Below the pieces are notes generated by a model, which was not told the DNA's origin, ran no database searches, and saw only the letters and a list, made by a program, of their open reading frames with translations. From positions 62,001 through 126,000 of the forward strand of contig KI535284.1 of NCBI GenBank assembly GCA_000488855.1: DNA of 64,000 nucleotides. The letters are read 5' to 3'. Positions 7,867 to 18,407 of the stretch are shown here, piece after piece (the first letter of the stretch is position 1; each line of letters opens with the position of its first letter). A program made the translations under genes and the position numbers. The stretch is from Eubacterium brachy ATCC 33089. Its GTDB lineage: Bacteria; Bacillota; Clostridia; Peptostreptococcales; Anaerovoracaceae.

Positions 7867-10800
7867 ATGCCTTGGAGCGAAAACCAACAATTTGCAATAG
7901 ATACGCTGGATAGAAATATCTTAGTAGCAGCAGGTGCCGGATCGGGTAAAACATCCGTGTTAGTTGAGAGAATTAAAAATATAGTAGTTGACAGCAGTCC
8001 GCTTGGAGCAAAGGTGGACGAGGTTTTAGTGTTGACATTTACCAAAGCAGCGGCTGCTGAAATGAAATCAAGATTAATTTCTACTATAAAGCAAATGATT
8101 TGTAATAATCAGGGAGATGTTACCTATTTAAAGCAGCAACTTGAAAATATAAATAAGGCTCAAATTTCAACATTTCACTCTTTCGCTCAGAGCATCATAA
8201 AGGAAAATTATTTTGATCTGGGTCTTTCTCCTAAAATGAAGGTTATAGATGAAATTCAAAGCGATATTTTAAAATACAAGGCAATTGACACAATTTTTCA
8301 AAAGATGTTTGCAGAAGAGAACAGTGTTGACTTTAAAAAGTTTTTAAAATCTTTCAGTTCGGCAAAAAATGAAAAAAGCATAAAAGATGAAATTTTACAG
8401 CTTTATTCTCAAATAATGGCAATTCCAAATCCTTTCGAGTTTTTGTATGCAAATCTCGAAATTCAGCGACTGATGAAAATGCAAAAGGAATATGGCGAAG
8501 AAGGAGTTCTCACGGCATTTGAGAGATATGAAGTTTCAGAATTTAAAAATAAAGTTAAAGCGTATGTAAACCGCATAGTTTTAAAATATTTATCTTGGCT
8601 TAAGGAGGAAAAAATCTTATTGCAAAATACCCTTTCAAATGCAGGGTGTTTGAAGATGTCAGAAAAGCAAAAGATAGATATCGAAGTTTTGAAAAAAATG
8701 AAAAATTCTATAGAAGATGGAACGGATTATTTTGAAGAGATTGCTGAGTTGAAATTTTCACAGTTGAGAGCGACCAAGGATGAAAAGGAAGCTTTTAATA
8801 AGATTAGAGAATCCTTGGAAAGCGTAAAAGCAAATATTAAAAAATATAAAGAGAAACTTAAAATCGTTGAAAATGTGCATTCATACGATGATATTTTTGC
8901 AGAGATTTCACATACGTATGAAAACAACTGTATTTTACTGAAAATTTTGAAGGCCTTCCACGAAGAATATAAACTGCTTAAGTTTAAAAAAAATGCAATA
9001 GATTTTTCCGATATTGAGCATATGGCCATCGACATATTAAAAGATAGACAAATTGCAGACGGATACAAGAAAAAATTCAAATATATTTTCATAGATGAAT
9101 ATCAAGATACAAATAGTGTGCAAGAGCATATCATAAATTCTGTAAAAAGAGAAGACAACCTTTTTATGGTTGGAGATATAAAGCAGAGTATATACAGGTT
9201 CAGAATGGCAGATCCTGACATATTTGAGAGTAAATATATGAAATTCGCAGATTGGCAACTTTGCAAAAAAAAAGAATGCTCAGATCGAAATGAAAATATA
9301 AATGCCGAGTTTGAGGTTGCACCGGCAACTCAAAGAATAAAAATAGATAATTTTAACAGCGTGAGAGTTGATTTGAACAGTAATTTTCGAAGTAAAAAAG
9401 AAATTTTAGATGGAGTTAACCTGGTATTTGAAAATGCTATGGAAAATTATAATGAAAATGCGAGATTGAATCCGGGAATAATCGGAACGATTGCAGAAAA
9501 AAATTTAAAAAAAGTCTCGAAAGACGAGTTACTGCAAAGTGGTGTATCCGTATATTTACCATATAAATTCGAAAAATCTAAAGGTAATGAAGAAAACTTG
9601 GAGAATCGAATAAGGGATTTTTACAATTATCTAGATGAACTGGATATTGAAAATACAGATGATGAAATAAGTATCAGACGCTTAAAAGATATCCAAATAG
9701 AAGGTATGACAATAGTTGATATAATTAAAAATTCTGTCGGCAAAAAATACTTTAATGCAAAAAAAAATAGAGTGGAGAAAATTTCGTATAAAGATATTGT
9801 CGTGCTTATGAGAAGCATGACAAAGAGTCAAGAGTTGAAATATATTTTGGAAAAAAACAATATCCCTGTGTACGTGCAGAATGATAAAGGATATTTTGAT
9901 AATTTAGAATTAAAACTTATGTTGGATCTTCTAAAAACCATCGATAATAAGAATCAAGATTTGTATCTGGTCGGTGCATTGGCTTCACCGGCATTTTCAT
10001 TTAGCGAAATTGAGCTCGCTCAGATAAGAGCACTTGATAAAAAACAGAAATTTCATGTTGCATTCGGAGAATATGCACAGTCGGGTGAAGATGAAAAGTT
10101 AAAGTTTAAATGCAATAACACTTTGAGAAAGTTAAAAGTTTGGAAAAATCAAAGCAGGAAAATCGATATTGAGGAATTTTTATGGAATGTGATGGTTGAA
10201 AGTAACATATATCAAACTGTAGGGACTTGGACGAATGGAAGTCAAAGACAATTGAATTTACGAACTTTAATTGATAGGGCAGCTTATTTTAAATTGATAG
10301 GTGAATCAAATTTCAAATCATTTTTGAGTTATATAGACAATATAAAAGATAAGGGAATCCAAGTTGGAGAGAGCAGCAATACGTCAGAAGGCGATGATAT
10401 TGTGAGAATGATGACCATACATAAAAGCAAAGGTCTTGAATATCCGATAATCATAATTTCAGGTGTGAGCAGCAGATTTAATCTTAGAAACAGCACTTCA
10501 AATTTCATATTTAATAAGGATATAGGAGTGTTGTCAAAAGATGTGGATTTACGTGAAAAAACTAAGAAAAAAACGGTAATTCAGAAAGCGGTATCAGAGC
10601 TGGAGCGAGAAAAAAATATTGAAGAGGAAATCAGAGTGCTTTATGTGGCGATGACTAGAGCGAAAGAAAAACTCATTATGGTAGGAACTCGAAATGAGTC
10701 TGAAAACGATGGAGTTACAAGAGAATATTCTTCTTATAAAGAAATACTGTTTGAGAGTTTAAAGAAAAATAAAAACGATGAAAGTATTGACTTTGTAGAA

Positions 10801-11691
10801 GAGTATGATTTTAGAAATTATGGCAAGTATATTCCACAAAACCGATTAAGAGGAAATGAAAGGGAAAACTGGGCGAATTTCAAAGAAGTTAGTATATCTG
10901 ACAGTGCAGATGAAAATTTATTGAGCAACATAGAAAACATCATGACTTCCAAATATGAATACGAAAAAGATGCGAAGACAAGATCAAAGGTTACAGTCAG
11001 TCAATTAAATGAAGAAGAATATTTGAGATATATCAGAGATGAATGCTGTAGATATGACAATTTTCAAAAAAAATTATCTAAAAACAGATATGATAGAATG
11101 GACAGTTCATTTACAGACAGCAAAGGGAATTTTATTTTAAATTCCATAGATGATCAATATAGGTACGATGACGAAGAAGAAAATGAACTGGAAAGGGATA
11201 AGCGAATTCTGTCAGCATCTGAAAAGGGAAATATATATCATAGAATTATGGAAGAAGTGGACTTCTGTAAAGTTAGTGAAAAAGGGGTTGCTGAAATTGA
11301 AAACACCATGAAGGAACTAGTTGATAGAGGTGTTTACGATGAAGAGAAAATCAGTCATGTAGATAAAAATGAGATTTATAATTTTTTTATGAGCAATATA
11401 GGTGTACGTGCAATTTGCAGCGAACATAAAAAGGAGCTTGGATTTAAAATGAAGCACGATTTAGATGGCGGAGAAACTATTTTGCAAGGTGTAATTGATT
11501 GCATGTTTGAGGAAGACGGTCAAATTGTAATAATTGATTATAAGACGAACTCCAGTAGCGACAACATAAAGGGAAAATATAAAAAACAGTTGGAGCTTTA
11601 TAAGATAGCTGTCGAGAAAGCCACGGGAAAAACGGTGAAGGAATGCTGGCTGTACATGTTTAAGACTGGTGAAGAAATTAGAGTAATATAG
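7867..11691 (+). CDS. addA: ATP-dependent helicase/nuclease subunit A
   Basis: Helicase-nuclease subunit of AddAB, the Gram-positive counterpart of RecBCD, which processes double-strand ends for recombination. The 1274-residue protein has Walker A AGAGSGKTS at about residues 21-29, Walker B FIDEYQDTN (about 408), VGDIKQSIYRFR (about 435) and helicase motif VI VLYVAMTRAKEKL (about 923). The C-terminal RecB-type nuclease domain has GVIDCMF followed by IIDYKTN (about 1207-1228), so the nuclease looks intact. Length is normal. The usual partner gene addB is not adjacent; upstream is gpmI and downstream the unit ends at a terminator. Start 7867 follows gaggaag. Confidence 0.95.
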   Translation: MPWSENQQFAIDTLDRNILVAAGAGSGKTSVLVERIKNIVVDSSPLGAKVDEVLVLTFTKAAAAEMKSRLISTIKQMICNNQGDVTYLKQQLENINKAQISTFHSFAQSIIKENYFDLGLSPKMKVIDEIQSDILKYKAIDTIFQKMFAEENSVDFKKFLKSFSSAKNEKSIKDEILQLYSQIMAIPNPFEFLYANLEIQRLMKMQKEYGEEGVLTAFERYEVSEFKNKVKAYVNRIVLKYLSWLKEEKILLQNTLSNAGCLKMSEKQKIDIEVLKKMKNSIEDGTDYFEEIAELKFSQLRATKDEKEAFNKIRESLESVKANIKKYKEKLKIVENVHSYDDIFAEISHTYENNCILLKILKAFHEEYKLLKFKKNAIDFSDIEHMAIDILKDRQIADGYKKKFKYIFIDEYQDTNSVQEHIINSVKREDNLFMVGDIKQSIYRFRMADPDIFESKYMKFADWQLCKKKECSDRNENINAEFEVAPATQRIKIDNFNSVRVDLNSNFRSKKEILDGVNLVFENAMENYNENARLNPGIIGTIAEKNLKKVSKDELLQSGVSVYLPYKFEKSKGNEENLENRIRDFYNYLDELDIENTDDEISIRRLKDIQIEGMTIVDIIKNSVGKKYFNAKKNRVEKISYKDIVVLMRSMTKSQELKYILEKNNIPVYVQNDKGYFDNLELKLMLDLLKTIDNKNQDLYLVGALASPAFSFSEIELAQIRALDKKQKFHVAFGEYAQSGEDEKLKFKCNNTLRKLKVWKNQSRKIDIEEFLWNVMVESNIYQTVGTWTNGSQRQLNLRTLIDRAAYFKLIGESNFKSFLSYIDNIKDKGIQVGESSNTSEGDDIVRMMTIHKSKGLEYPIIIISGVSSRFNLRNSTSNFIFNKDIGVLSKDVDLREKTKKKTVIQKAVSELEREKNIEEEIRVLYVAMTRAKEKLIMVGTRNESENDGVTREYSSYKEILFESLKKNKNDESIDFVEEYDFRNYGKYIPQNRLRGNERENWANFKEVSISDSADENLLSNIENIMTSKYEYEKDAKTRSKVTVSQLNEEEYLRYIRDECCRYDNFQKKLSKNRYDRMDSSFTDSKGNFILNSIDDQYRYDDEEENELERDKRILSASEKGNIYHRIMEEVDFCKVSEKGVAEIENTMKELVDRGVYDEEKISHVDKNEIYNFFMSNIGVRAICSEHKKELGFKMKHDLDGGETILQGVIDCMFEEDGQIVIIDYKTNSSSDNIKGKYKKQLELYKIAVEKATGKTVKECWLYMFKTGEEIRVI

Positions 11692-11722
11692 ATGAAAATA
11701 TCAAAGGAATAAAAATTATAAA

Positions 11723-11756
11723 AGGGATGACTTTGCAATCATCCCTAATTTTTTAT
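11723..11756 (+). terminator. Terminator between convergent addA and gdhA
   Basis: AGGGATGA (11723-11730) pairs with TCATCCCT (11739-11746) and is followed by a T-rich tail. A-rich sequence on the other side means it may also serve gdhA on the minus strand. Confidence 0.8.
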
Positions 11757-11808
11757 TTAATCGCATTTGATTTCAAATTTGATTTACAACAAATGAGAAG
11801 TTAATCAA

Positions 11809-13155
11809 TTAAACGATACCCTGTTCAATCATTGCATTGGCAACTTTTAGGAATCCTGCAATGTTAGCACCTGCTACCAAGTTGTAACCAAAGCCATACT
11901 TTTCAGAAGCTTCTTTGCAAGACTTATGAATGTTAACCATAATATCTTTTAGTTGAGCGTGAACTTGTTCAGGAGAGAAAACTGTTTTACCGGCATTCTG
12001 TCCCATTTCGATACAAGAGCAAGCAACACCACCGGCATTAGCAGCCTTTGAAGGACCAACAACTATACCCTTTTCCTGTAGGTAGGCTATAGCTTCGTTA
12101 GTTGAAGACATATTTGAACCTTCACAAACGAACTTAGTTCCGTTAGCAACGATTGTTTTAGCATCTTCGATTCTGATTTCGTTCTGAGTAGCGCATGGAA
12201 TGTATAAATCAGCTTTAACTTCCCAAGGCTTTTTACCAGGTACAAATTTAGAACCAGGGAATTTGTCAGCGTAAGGCGCACAAATATTCTTTCCGGAAGC
12301 TCTTAGTTCAAGTAGATAATCAACTTTTTCACCAGAGATACCAGCTTCGTCAACGATGTATCCGTCAGGACCGGAAATAGTGATTAGCTTAGCTCCTAAT
12401 TCGTTTAATTTTAGAGCAGTACCCCAAGATACATTACCAAAACCGGAAATAGCAACTGTTTTACCTGCTAGTTTTTCACCACATGCTTCCAGCATTTCGT
12501 TAGCATAGTACACTATACCATAGCCGGTAGCTTCAGCTCTTCCAAATAGACCACCCCAAGTTAGACCTTTACCTGTTAATACTCCTTCGTATCTGTTAAC
12601 GATTTTCTTGTATTGACCGAACATGTATCCGATTTCTCTACCGCCAACACCTAAGTCTCCTGCAGGAACGTCTGTAGAAGGACCAATGTGTCTGTAAAGT
12701 TCAGTGATGAAAGCCTGACAGAATCTCATCACTTCTGCATCTGATTTTCCGGTAGGATCAAAGTCAGCACCACCTTTACCGCCGCCTATAGGAAGACCGG
12801 TTAAACTGTTCTTGAAAATCTGTTCAAATCCTAGGAACTTGATGATACCTGGATATACGTTAGGCGCAAATCTTAGGCCACCTTTGTAAGGTCCAATAGC
12901 ACTGTTGAACTGGTATCTGTACCCTTTGTTTACTTGGATTTTACCGTTGTCATCAACCCAAGTTACTTTGAATGTGATACCTCTTTCAGGTTCTACAAGT
13001 CTTTCCAAAATAGCATTTGCTTCGTATTCTGGGTGTTTTTCAACAACTGGTGCTAGAGAGTGTAGAACTTCTTCTACAGTCTGGTGAAATTCAACTTCGC
13101 CAGGATTGTTTTTCTTACAATCTTCAATTACTCTTTCGATGTACTTGTTTGACAT
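11809..13155 (-). CDS. gdhA: Glutamate dehydrogenase, hexameric small type
   Basis: Catalyses reversible oxidative deamination of glutamate to 2-oxoglutarate and ammonia. The 448-residue length and motifs (GPYKGGLRFAP, then GGGKGGADFDP with the catalytic lysine near residue 125, PAGDLGVGGREIGYM, EATGYG, and AISGFGNVSWG for the nucleotide fold) match the roughly 450-residue hexameric enzymes. Coenzyme choice (NAD or NADP) cannot be decided safely by eye. In an amino-acid fermenter it would regenerate 2-oxoglutarate for transaminases such as the one at 62302. It is monocistronic, with a strong ribosome site (agaggag) and its own promoter. Confidence 0.96.
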   Translation of the reverse strand: MSNKYIERVIEDCKKNNPGEVEFHQTVEEVLHSLAPVVEKHPEYEANAILERLVEPERGITFKVTWVDDNGKIQVNKGYRYQFNSAIGPYKGGLRFAPNVYPGIIKFLGFEQIFKNSLTGLPIGGGKGGADFDPTGKSDAEVMRFCQAFITELYRHIGPSTDVPAGDLGVGGREIGYMFGQYKKIVNRYEGVLTGKGLTWGGLFGRAEATGYGIVYYANEMLEACGEKLAGKTVAISGFGNVSWGTALKLNELGAKLITISGPDGYIVDEAGISGEKVDYLLELRASGKNICAPYADKFPGSKFVPGKKPWEVKADLYIPCATQNEIRIEDAKTIVANGTKFVCEGSNMSSTNEAIAYLQEKGIVVGPSKAANAGGVACSCIEMGQNAGKTVFSPEQVHAQLKDIMVNIHKSCKEASEKYGFGYNLVAGANIAGFLKVANAMIEQGIV

Positions 13156-13207
13156 TTTTCGTCTCCTCTTTGTTAATTATTGTAATTTGAAATTATTTAT
13201 CAATCTG

Positions 13208-13236
13208 ATGATAACATTATTATGCTAAATCGTCAA
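13208..13236 (-). promoter_or_regulatory. gdhA promoter
   Basis: On the minus strand, TTGACG (13236-13231), a 17-base spacer and TATCAT (13213-13208), about 53 bases before the gdhA start. A TGTATACA palindrome at 13250-13257 lies just upstream of the -35 box. Confidence 0.7.
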
Positions 13237-13353
13237 TAATTGTACTAAATGTATACAATTTTTCTTATGTTTTTTGCAAATTCAGAGCTGTTTATAATGT
13301 TTTGTGAAATTATGGAAAAAATGTAAAATTGAGTGGAGTTAATGATAGGAAAA

Positions 13354-13384
13354 TTACCACACAATACGATTAAAATGGTATAAT
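13354..13384 (+). promoter_or_regulatory. Promoter of the 13410-20986 locus
   Basis: Perfect TATAAT (13379-13384) with TTACCA (13354-13359) at a slightly long 19-base spacing, 25 bases before the start codon. It is back to back with the gdhA promoter. Confidence 0.5.
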
Positions 13385-13409
13385 TATATTTATTATAGGA
13401 GGAATCGCC

Positions 13410-16400
13410 ATGACTAAAAATGATGTCGTTCTATTGTATAAAAACATAGAAAATAAAATATTAGATAAGAGTTTTTTGGATAAGATCGGTCTAAAGAAAA
13501 AAAATGTAAATTATCTTATGAAGAAACATAAAATAAAGGATAAACTCAGAGATTTACCTTTTGTCAATGCTAAGAAGAACAGAGAGAACATGCATCGTCA
13601 GGTAGAACAAACGGGATTGAACTGTGAATCAAATGTGAGTATGGAAAAGACACATATCAGTTGCACTGACGTATTTGAAATTCTTAAAGACTTGTTGGAT
13701 GAGCTCAATTCGCGACCGGAACCGAGCTGGTTGAATTACATCAACGAGTATTTGATAACGGATATTTATCCTGAAAAAGAAACTTTTATAAGTAGAACCA
13801 GCAAAGAAGAATATAGAGCAGCTGTGCTTTTATACGTGGAAACGCTAAGAGTCTGTCTTGAATTTTCAAACAGAAAAAATCCCGTTTGGGAAGGTAGAGA
13901 GTTAAAGTTTATCAGAGGTGCGGATTTGGTAAACAGCTACTACAAAGAAGAATATCAAAAATTGAAGAATATAAGTAAAGCTTTATACGTATACGAGATG
14001 ATGAAAATCAGCAGAGAAATCAACCCGTTTGATACGTTAGCACATATAAGTGGTGTTCATTATATTGCGGTGCATTGTGGAAAACAATTGAAGCAACTGA
14101 AAAAAGATGTGGATTTAGCACTTGTATCAGGCGCGGCGATAACTCATGATATAGGAAAATTTGGATGCAACAAAAAGGAGATTTCAAGAATTCCTTATTT
14201 GCATTATTATTATACAGATCAGTTTTGTAAAAGATGGGGACTGAATCAGATAAGTCATATTGCCAGCAACCATAGCACTTGGGATTTGGAATTGGAAAAC
14301 TTATCAGCGGAATCACTACTCTTAATTTACTCGGATTTCAGAGTGAAAAGTACATGGGAAAACGGAAAAGAAAAGGTACACTTCTATTCGCTGGAAGAAT
14401 CCTTTGATGTAATATTATCAAAACTTGATAACGTAGATGACAAAAAAGAAAAACGATATAGGAAAGTATATGCTAAGCTGAAAGATTTTGAAAACTATAT
14501 GATAGAACTCGGTGTTAACGTTGATTTATCAGGTTCTGTCATAGTTCAAAAAAATATAGAAGATGTAAATGTATTACATGGAATGGATGTGGTGAACAGG
14601 CTTAAATTCTTGGCTATAGAACATAATATTAAAGTTATGAATCAATTTAATAAAGAGAGCAACTTTGCCGGGATTATAGAAGCGGCAAGAAGTGAAAGGG
14701 ATTGGAAAAACCTTAGGAGTTATCTGAATATAATCAAGGAATATCATACGTATATGACTAAAAAACAAAAGCAGATGACGTTGAAGTTCACATACGAATT
14801 ATTACAGAATAGGGAAGGTGATATTCGAAGAGATGCAGCTTATTTGATGGGTGTAGTAGTAACCTCATTTGATGAGGAATACACGAAAGAACTTCCAGAT
14901 GGAGTCATATTAAAAATCGATGCGATTAATAGATTTACCATTTGGAAAGCATATTTAGAAAAGATAATCAATCCTGATTATACCAGCACAATTCAGCAAA
15001 AAAGATGGATTGGATATACGCTCAGAATATTTATAAGAACGGTTTTGCAGAACAGCAATGAAAATGATAGAGAAAAATTCATAAAGATATTTTTAAACTT
15101 CTTGAAAAGAGAAGATTATGATAATTTGACGACATTTATTTTAGTAGAAACATTGAACTACATACCGTTGGATTGGGAGAATTTTAAAGATGAGTCATCG
15201 AAAAACAATTCCAAAATTGAAACGGTCAGAGAGTTTATCAAGACTGCATCTAAGAGAAATGATTTTGAAATCGATACAGCATTGTTCAAAATTACACAAG
15301 GCAGATTTGGAAAACGAGGATATTGCAGAAACAATTCTGAAATGTTCAGAGAGAATCTCAAGTTTGATATGCCTTGGATTCAAAAAAACTACAACATAGA
15401 CCGTTTAGTTGAGAAAGTTTTGAGTGGGGATACTGATACTTCCGTGTTGCAAGTAGGTACGCATTTTGCGAACTTGTTAAAAGTAGGAGATAAAGTTACC
15501 GTAAGACACAGTGCGGGGCGAGGATTGGTAAGGATAATGGAAAAATTATCAGCTGATGAGAGAAATGAGTTGGCAATTGAATTGACGAAAGGTCTTGAAA
15601 TAGGTGAATATGAATACTCAAAATACATTCCAGAATACTTGGGAAAGATAGCTGTCACATTGCAGAGAGAGGATTTTTATCAACTCTTAACGGAGATAAG
15701 AAGATTGATAGAAAGCAGAAATGAGAAAGTTGCATCTGTTTCCTTGAATACAGCAGGATACATATTGAAGGAATATCAGATGCAGATATTGGGAAAATTG
15801 GATTCAACTGGATTAAAGGGAATAAATCAAACTAGGAATTCAATCGAAAATACCAGACTGGACGACGAAAGAAAAAAGGAGGAAAAAGAGAGAATCATGT
15901 CCATGATTCTACGTGGATTGGGAGATTATAGGAAAATTGTGAGCCAAGAGGCGTTCGTAGTGATAGGACAGCAGATTTTCGGAGATAAAACAATTCCAAT
16001 CGATGTAAAATTTGAATACTTTAAGTATTTTTACAAAAAAATAGTTACTTTAATTGCGAATAAAAATGAAAATACCTTGACGTTCTATAACAATGCAGCA
16101 GGATTGAATCATATGTACAGATTTATTTCAGACTACTTGCATCTCAATGAAAAGATGGATTTAAAAGAAATTGATAAAAAAGCATTTTTCCCCGGGACTT
16201 TCGATCCGTTTTCACTGGGACATAAGGAGATAGCAAAAAAAATTAGGGATTTGGGATTTGAAGTTTATCTCGCAATAGATGAGTTTTCGTGGTCTAAGAA
16301 AACTCAACCGCACAATATCAGAAGAAAAATAGCTATGATGTCGGTGGCAGATGAAGAAAACATATATTTATTTCCGGAGAATATTCCTGTAAATATTGCA

Positions 16401-18404
16401 AGTTCAAGATCGATAAGGAATTTGAAAAATACTTTAAAATGTGAAAATGTGTATTTGGCAGTAGGAAGCGATGTGGTAAAAAACGCTTCTTCCTACAAGA
16501 AAGATCCACAAGAAGATTCTATTCATACTTTAAACCACATAGTATTTGAGCGAACAACTGAAGACAGAGGGAAGAATTCAGGAGGAAAACAATATTTTGA
16601 CAAAAATATTTCAAGTGAAAATGAAAAAGGAGAAGAAGATTATTTGAAGATACTGAAAGGTATCGTAATAAGACTAAAATTGCCGGAGAAGTTCAGTCAC
16701 ATCAGTTCGACAAAAATAAGAGAAAATATTGATACCAACAGAGATATTGGATTTCTAGTAGATAGAGTGGTTCAAAACTATATATATGATAAGTGTATTT
16801 ATATGAGAGAGCCACAGTATAAATCGATGGCTGAAATTCGAGATTTGAGGGTAGGAAATTTCAGAAGAAGAAAACCGTCATTTTTGGATAAAATCAAAAA
16901 TTTTGAGGATAAACTCTCAACTGAAGAAATGTCCAATATACAGATTTATATGTCTGATGAAATGGTAAAAAGCGTAGTCATAAGGAGCGGTAAGGGCAAG
17001 GAGAATGCTGTAGCAATTGCCATAGCGAAAGAAGTTACAACATCAAACTTATACGATGAATTGAGAGATTTTGAATTGACTAGAAAGATTCGTACCATGG
17101 TCAGAGGGAAAATTCTGATAATAGGACATATATTTGTGAGTGACAAGAAAGATTATGGAGATCTACATGGAATATTGATGACAGAATTGCTTGCAGCTGC
17201 AATGAAAGATGAGTTCACATATTGTATATACGCGCCGATTTTAGGAAAAGAAGTTTTACATAAACACGATCATAAGCTGAAGAATGTTCTGGAAAGATAT
17301 GGCTTCAGCAGTCTAAAATGTAATAATCAGTTTAATCAAAATCAGTTGCGAGAAGGTGAATTGGAAGTCATGGCTGTGGACATGAAAAATCCGGTAGTTT
17401 TGATACAAAATATTGAAAATTTTCTGAAATCACCTTTTAACAAAGACAGAGAAGTAATTAAGACGATGGAAAGAACTAGAATCAAACTTCAAGAATCACT
17501 TAGAAATATGTATTCGGATAATCTTATTTTAACTGTAAATTCGGGTTTGATGCAAAATAAAATAATAAAACTCGTCAGAAATAAAAACAAAGAATATTCG
17601 GAAGAGAAAAATGACGGCAAAAATGGAGTGAATGCACAAAACAGAGCGTTAGGAAGGAACATGGCAGTTCCTTTTGGACAGATTATGAAAAATACCATGA
17701 TTCCTAACACCGTGACCAAATCGATTCATATGGAAAAGGTATTTGATCCTACAGTTACAACATATCACATGATAGAGAGCAAGCATTATGCCGCTATTTC
17801 AAACCAGGTAAAAACTATAGGAGCCTTTGAAAGGCCTGTAATTTTGATAGATGATATTATGCATAAGGGTTATAAGATACAAAAGCTGAATCCGATTTTA
17901 AAGAGAGAAGAAATAGAGGTAGATTCCATCGTAGCAGGTATAATCTCAGCCAACGGTAGAGATATTGCAAACGCGGGAGGTAGAAACACACAGAGCGCGT
18001 ATTTTTTACCTAACTTACAAGCATGGTTCAATGAGAGCGGTCAGTATCCGTATATAGGAGAAGATGCTGTAATTGACAGAGGTAATGAAGAAATAAATTA
18101 CGGTTCCATAAATTTAATACTTCCATATGCAGCTCCGTTATTTTTAAGGGATAAAAGTAAAAAAGAGCTATATCAATTTTCTATGACTTGTCTTCTGAAT
18201 GCAAAAGATATTTTTACGGTAATAGAGAAGATATATCAGGAAAAATTTGAGAGAAAATTAACTTTGAGCAGATTGTCTGAGGTCTTCACAAAAGTTAGCA
18301 TTCCTGATGAAATTATGGACAAAAAATGGGATGACAGCAAGTCGCCATCTGATTATATAAAAGAAGATATTGATAGATTATACAGATTGAAAGGGTTGAT
18401 TTAG
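13410..18404 (+). CDS. Giant multidomain protein: HD hydrolase, NadD-like nucleotidyltransferase, PRTase-like end
   Basis: A 1664-residue cytoplasmic protein with no signal or membrane segments. Domains I can see: an HD-type metal phosphohydrolase (HISGVHYIAVHCG about 212-224, ITHDIGKFG about 243-251, plus a downstream HIASNHS); an all-helical stretch of about 450 residues resembling HEAT-type repeats; a nicotinate/NMN-adenylyltransferase-like domain (FFPGTFDPFSLGH about 925-938, with ISSTKIREN about 1097); a segment about 1140-1310 that faintly resembles a GNAT acyltransferase; and a type I phosphoribosyltransferase-like motif (VILIDDIMHKGYKI about 1476-1489). NadD and an HD hydrolase (YqeK) are neighbours in many Firmicutes, so a role in NAD or nucleotide metabolism is a fair inference. 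The reaction is unknown. The ribosome site ataggagga is excellent. It heads a three-gene unit. Confidence 0.75.
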   Translation: MTKNDVVLLYKNIENKILDKSFLDKIGLKKKNVNYLMKKHKIKDKLRDLPFVNAKKNRENMHRQVEQTGLNCESNVSMEKTHISCTDVFEILKDLLDELNSRPEPSWLNYINEYLITDIYPEKETFISRTSKEEYRAAVLLYVETLRVCLEFSNRKNPVWEGRELKFIRGADLVNSYYKEEYQKLKNISKALYVYEMMKISREINPFDTLAHISGVHYIAVHCGKQLKQLKKDVDLALVSGAAITHDIGKFGCNKKEISRIPYLHYYYTDQFCKRWGLNQISHIASNHSTWDLELENLSAESLLLIYSDFRVKSTWENGKEKVHFYSLEESFDVILSKLDNVDDKKEKRYRKVYAKLKDFENYMIELGVNVDLSGSVIVQKNIEDVNVLHGMDVVNRLKFLAIEHNIKVMNQFNKESNFAGIIEAARSERDWKNLRSYLNIIKEYHTYMTKKQKQMTLKFTYELLQNREGDIRRDAAYLMGVVVTSFDEEYTKELPDGVILKIDAINRFTIWKAYLEKIINPDYTSTIQQKRWIGYTLRIFIRTVLQNSNENDREKFIKIFLNFLKREDYDNLTTFILVETLNYIPLDWENFKDESSKNNSKIETVREFIKTASKRNDFEIDTALFKITQGRFGKRGYCRNNSEMFRENLKFDMPWIQKNYNIDRLVEKVLSGDTDTSVLQVGTHFANLLKVGDKVTVRHSAGRGLVRIMEKLSADERNELAIELTKGLEIGEYEYSKYIPEYLGKIAVTLQREDFYQLLTEIRRLIESRNEKVASVSLNTAGYILKEYQMQILGKLDSTGLKGINQTRNSIENTRLDDERKKEEKERIMSMILRGLGDYRKIVSQEAFVVIGQQIFGDKTIPIDVKFEYFKYFYKKIVTLIANKNENTLTFYNNAAGLNHMYRFISDYLHLNEKMDLKEIDKKAFFPGTFDPFSLGHKEIAKKIRDLGFEVYLAIDEFSWSKKTQPHNIRRKIAMMSVADEENIYLFPENIPVNIASSRSIRNLKNTLKCENVYLAVGSDVVKNASSYKKDPQEDSIHTLNHIVFERTTEDRGKNSGGKQYFDKNISSENEKGEEDYLKILKGIVIRLKLPEKFSHISSTKIRENIDTNRDIGFLVDRVVQNYIYDKCIYMREPQYKSMAEIRDLRVGNFRRRKPSFLDKIKNFEDKLSTEEMSNIQIYMSDEMVKSVVIRSGKGKENAVAIAIAKEVTTSNLYDELRDFELTRKIRTMVRGKILIIGHIFVSDKKDYGDLHGILMTELLAAAMKDEFTYCIYAPILGKEVLHKHDHKLKNVLERYGFSSLKCNNQFNQNQLREGELEVMAVDMKNPVVLIQNIENFLKSPFNKDREVIKTMERTRIKLQESLRNMYSDNLILTVNSGLMQNKIIKLVRNKNKEYSEEKNDGKNGVNAQNRALGRNMAVPFGQIMKNTMIPNTVTKSIHMEKVFDPTVTTYHMIESKHYAAISNQVKTIGAFERPVILIDDIMHKGYKIQKLNPILKREEIEVDSIVAGIISANGRDIANAGGRNTQSAYFLPNLQAWFNESGQYPYIGEDAVIDRGNEEINYGSINLILPYAAPLFLRDKSKKELYQFSMTCLLNAKDIFTVIEKIYQEKFERKLTLSRLSEVFTKVSIPDEIMDKKWDDSKSPSDYIKEDIDRLYRLKGLI

Positions 18405-18407
18405 TTT

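Noticed and set aside
7413-8045. 210-codon minus-strand frame
   Set aside because: Covers the end of gpmI and start of addA in antisense; composition is that of a shadow frame.
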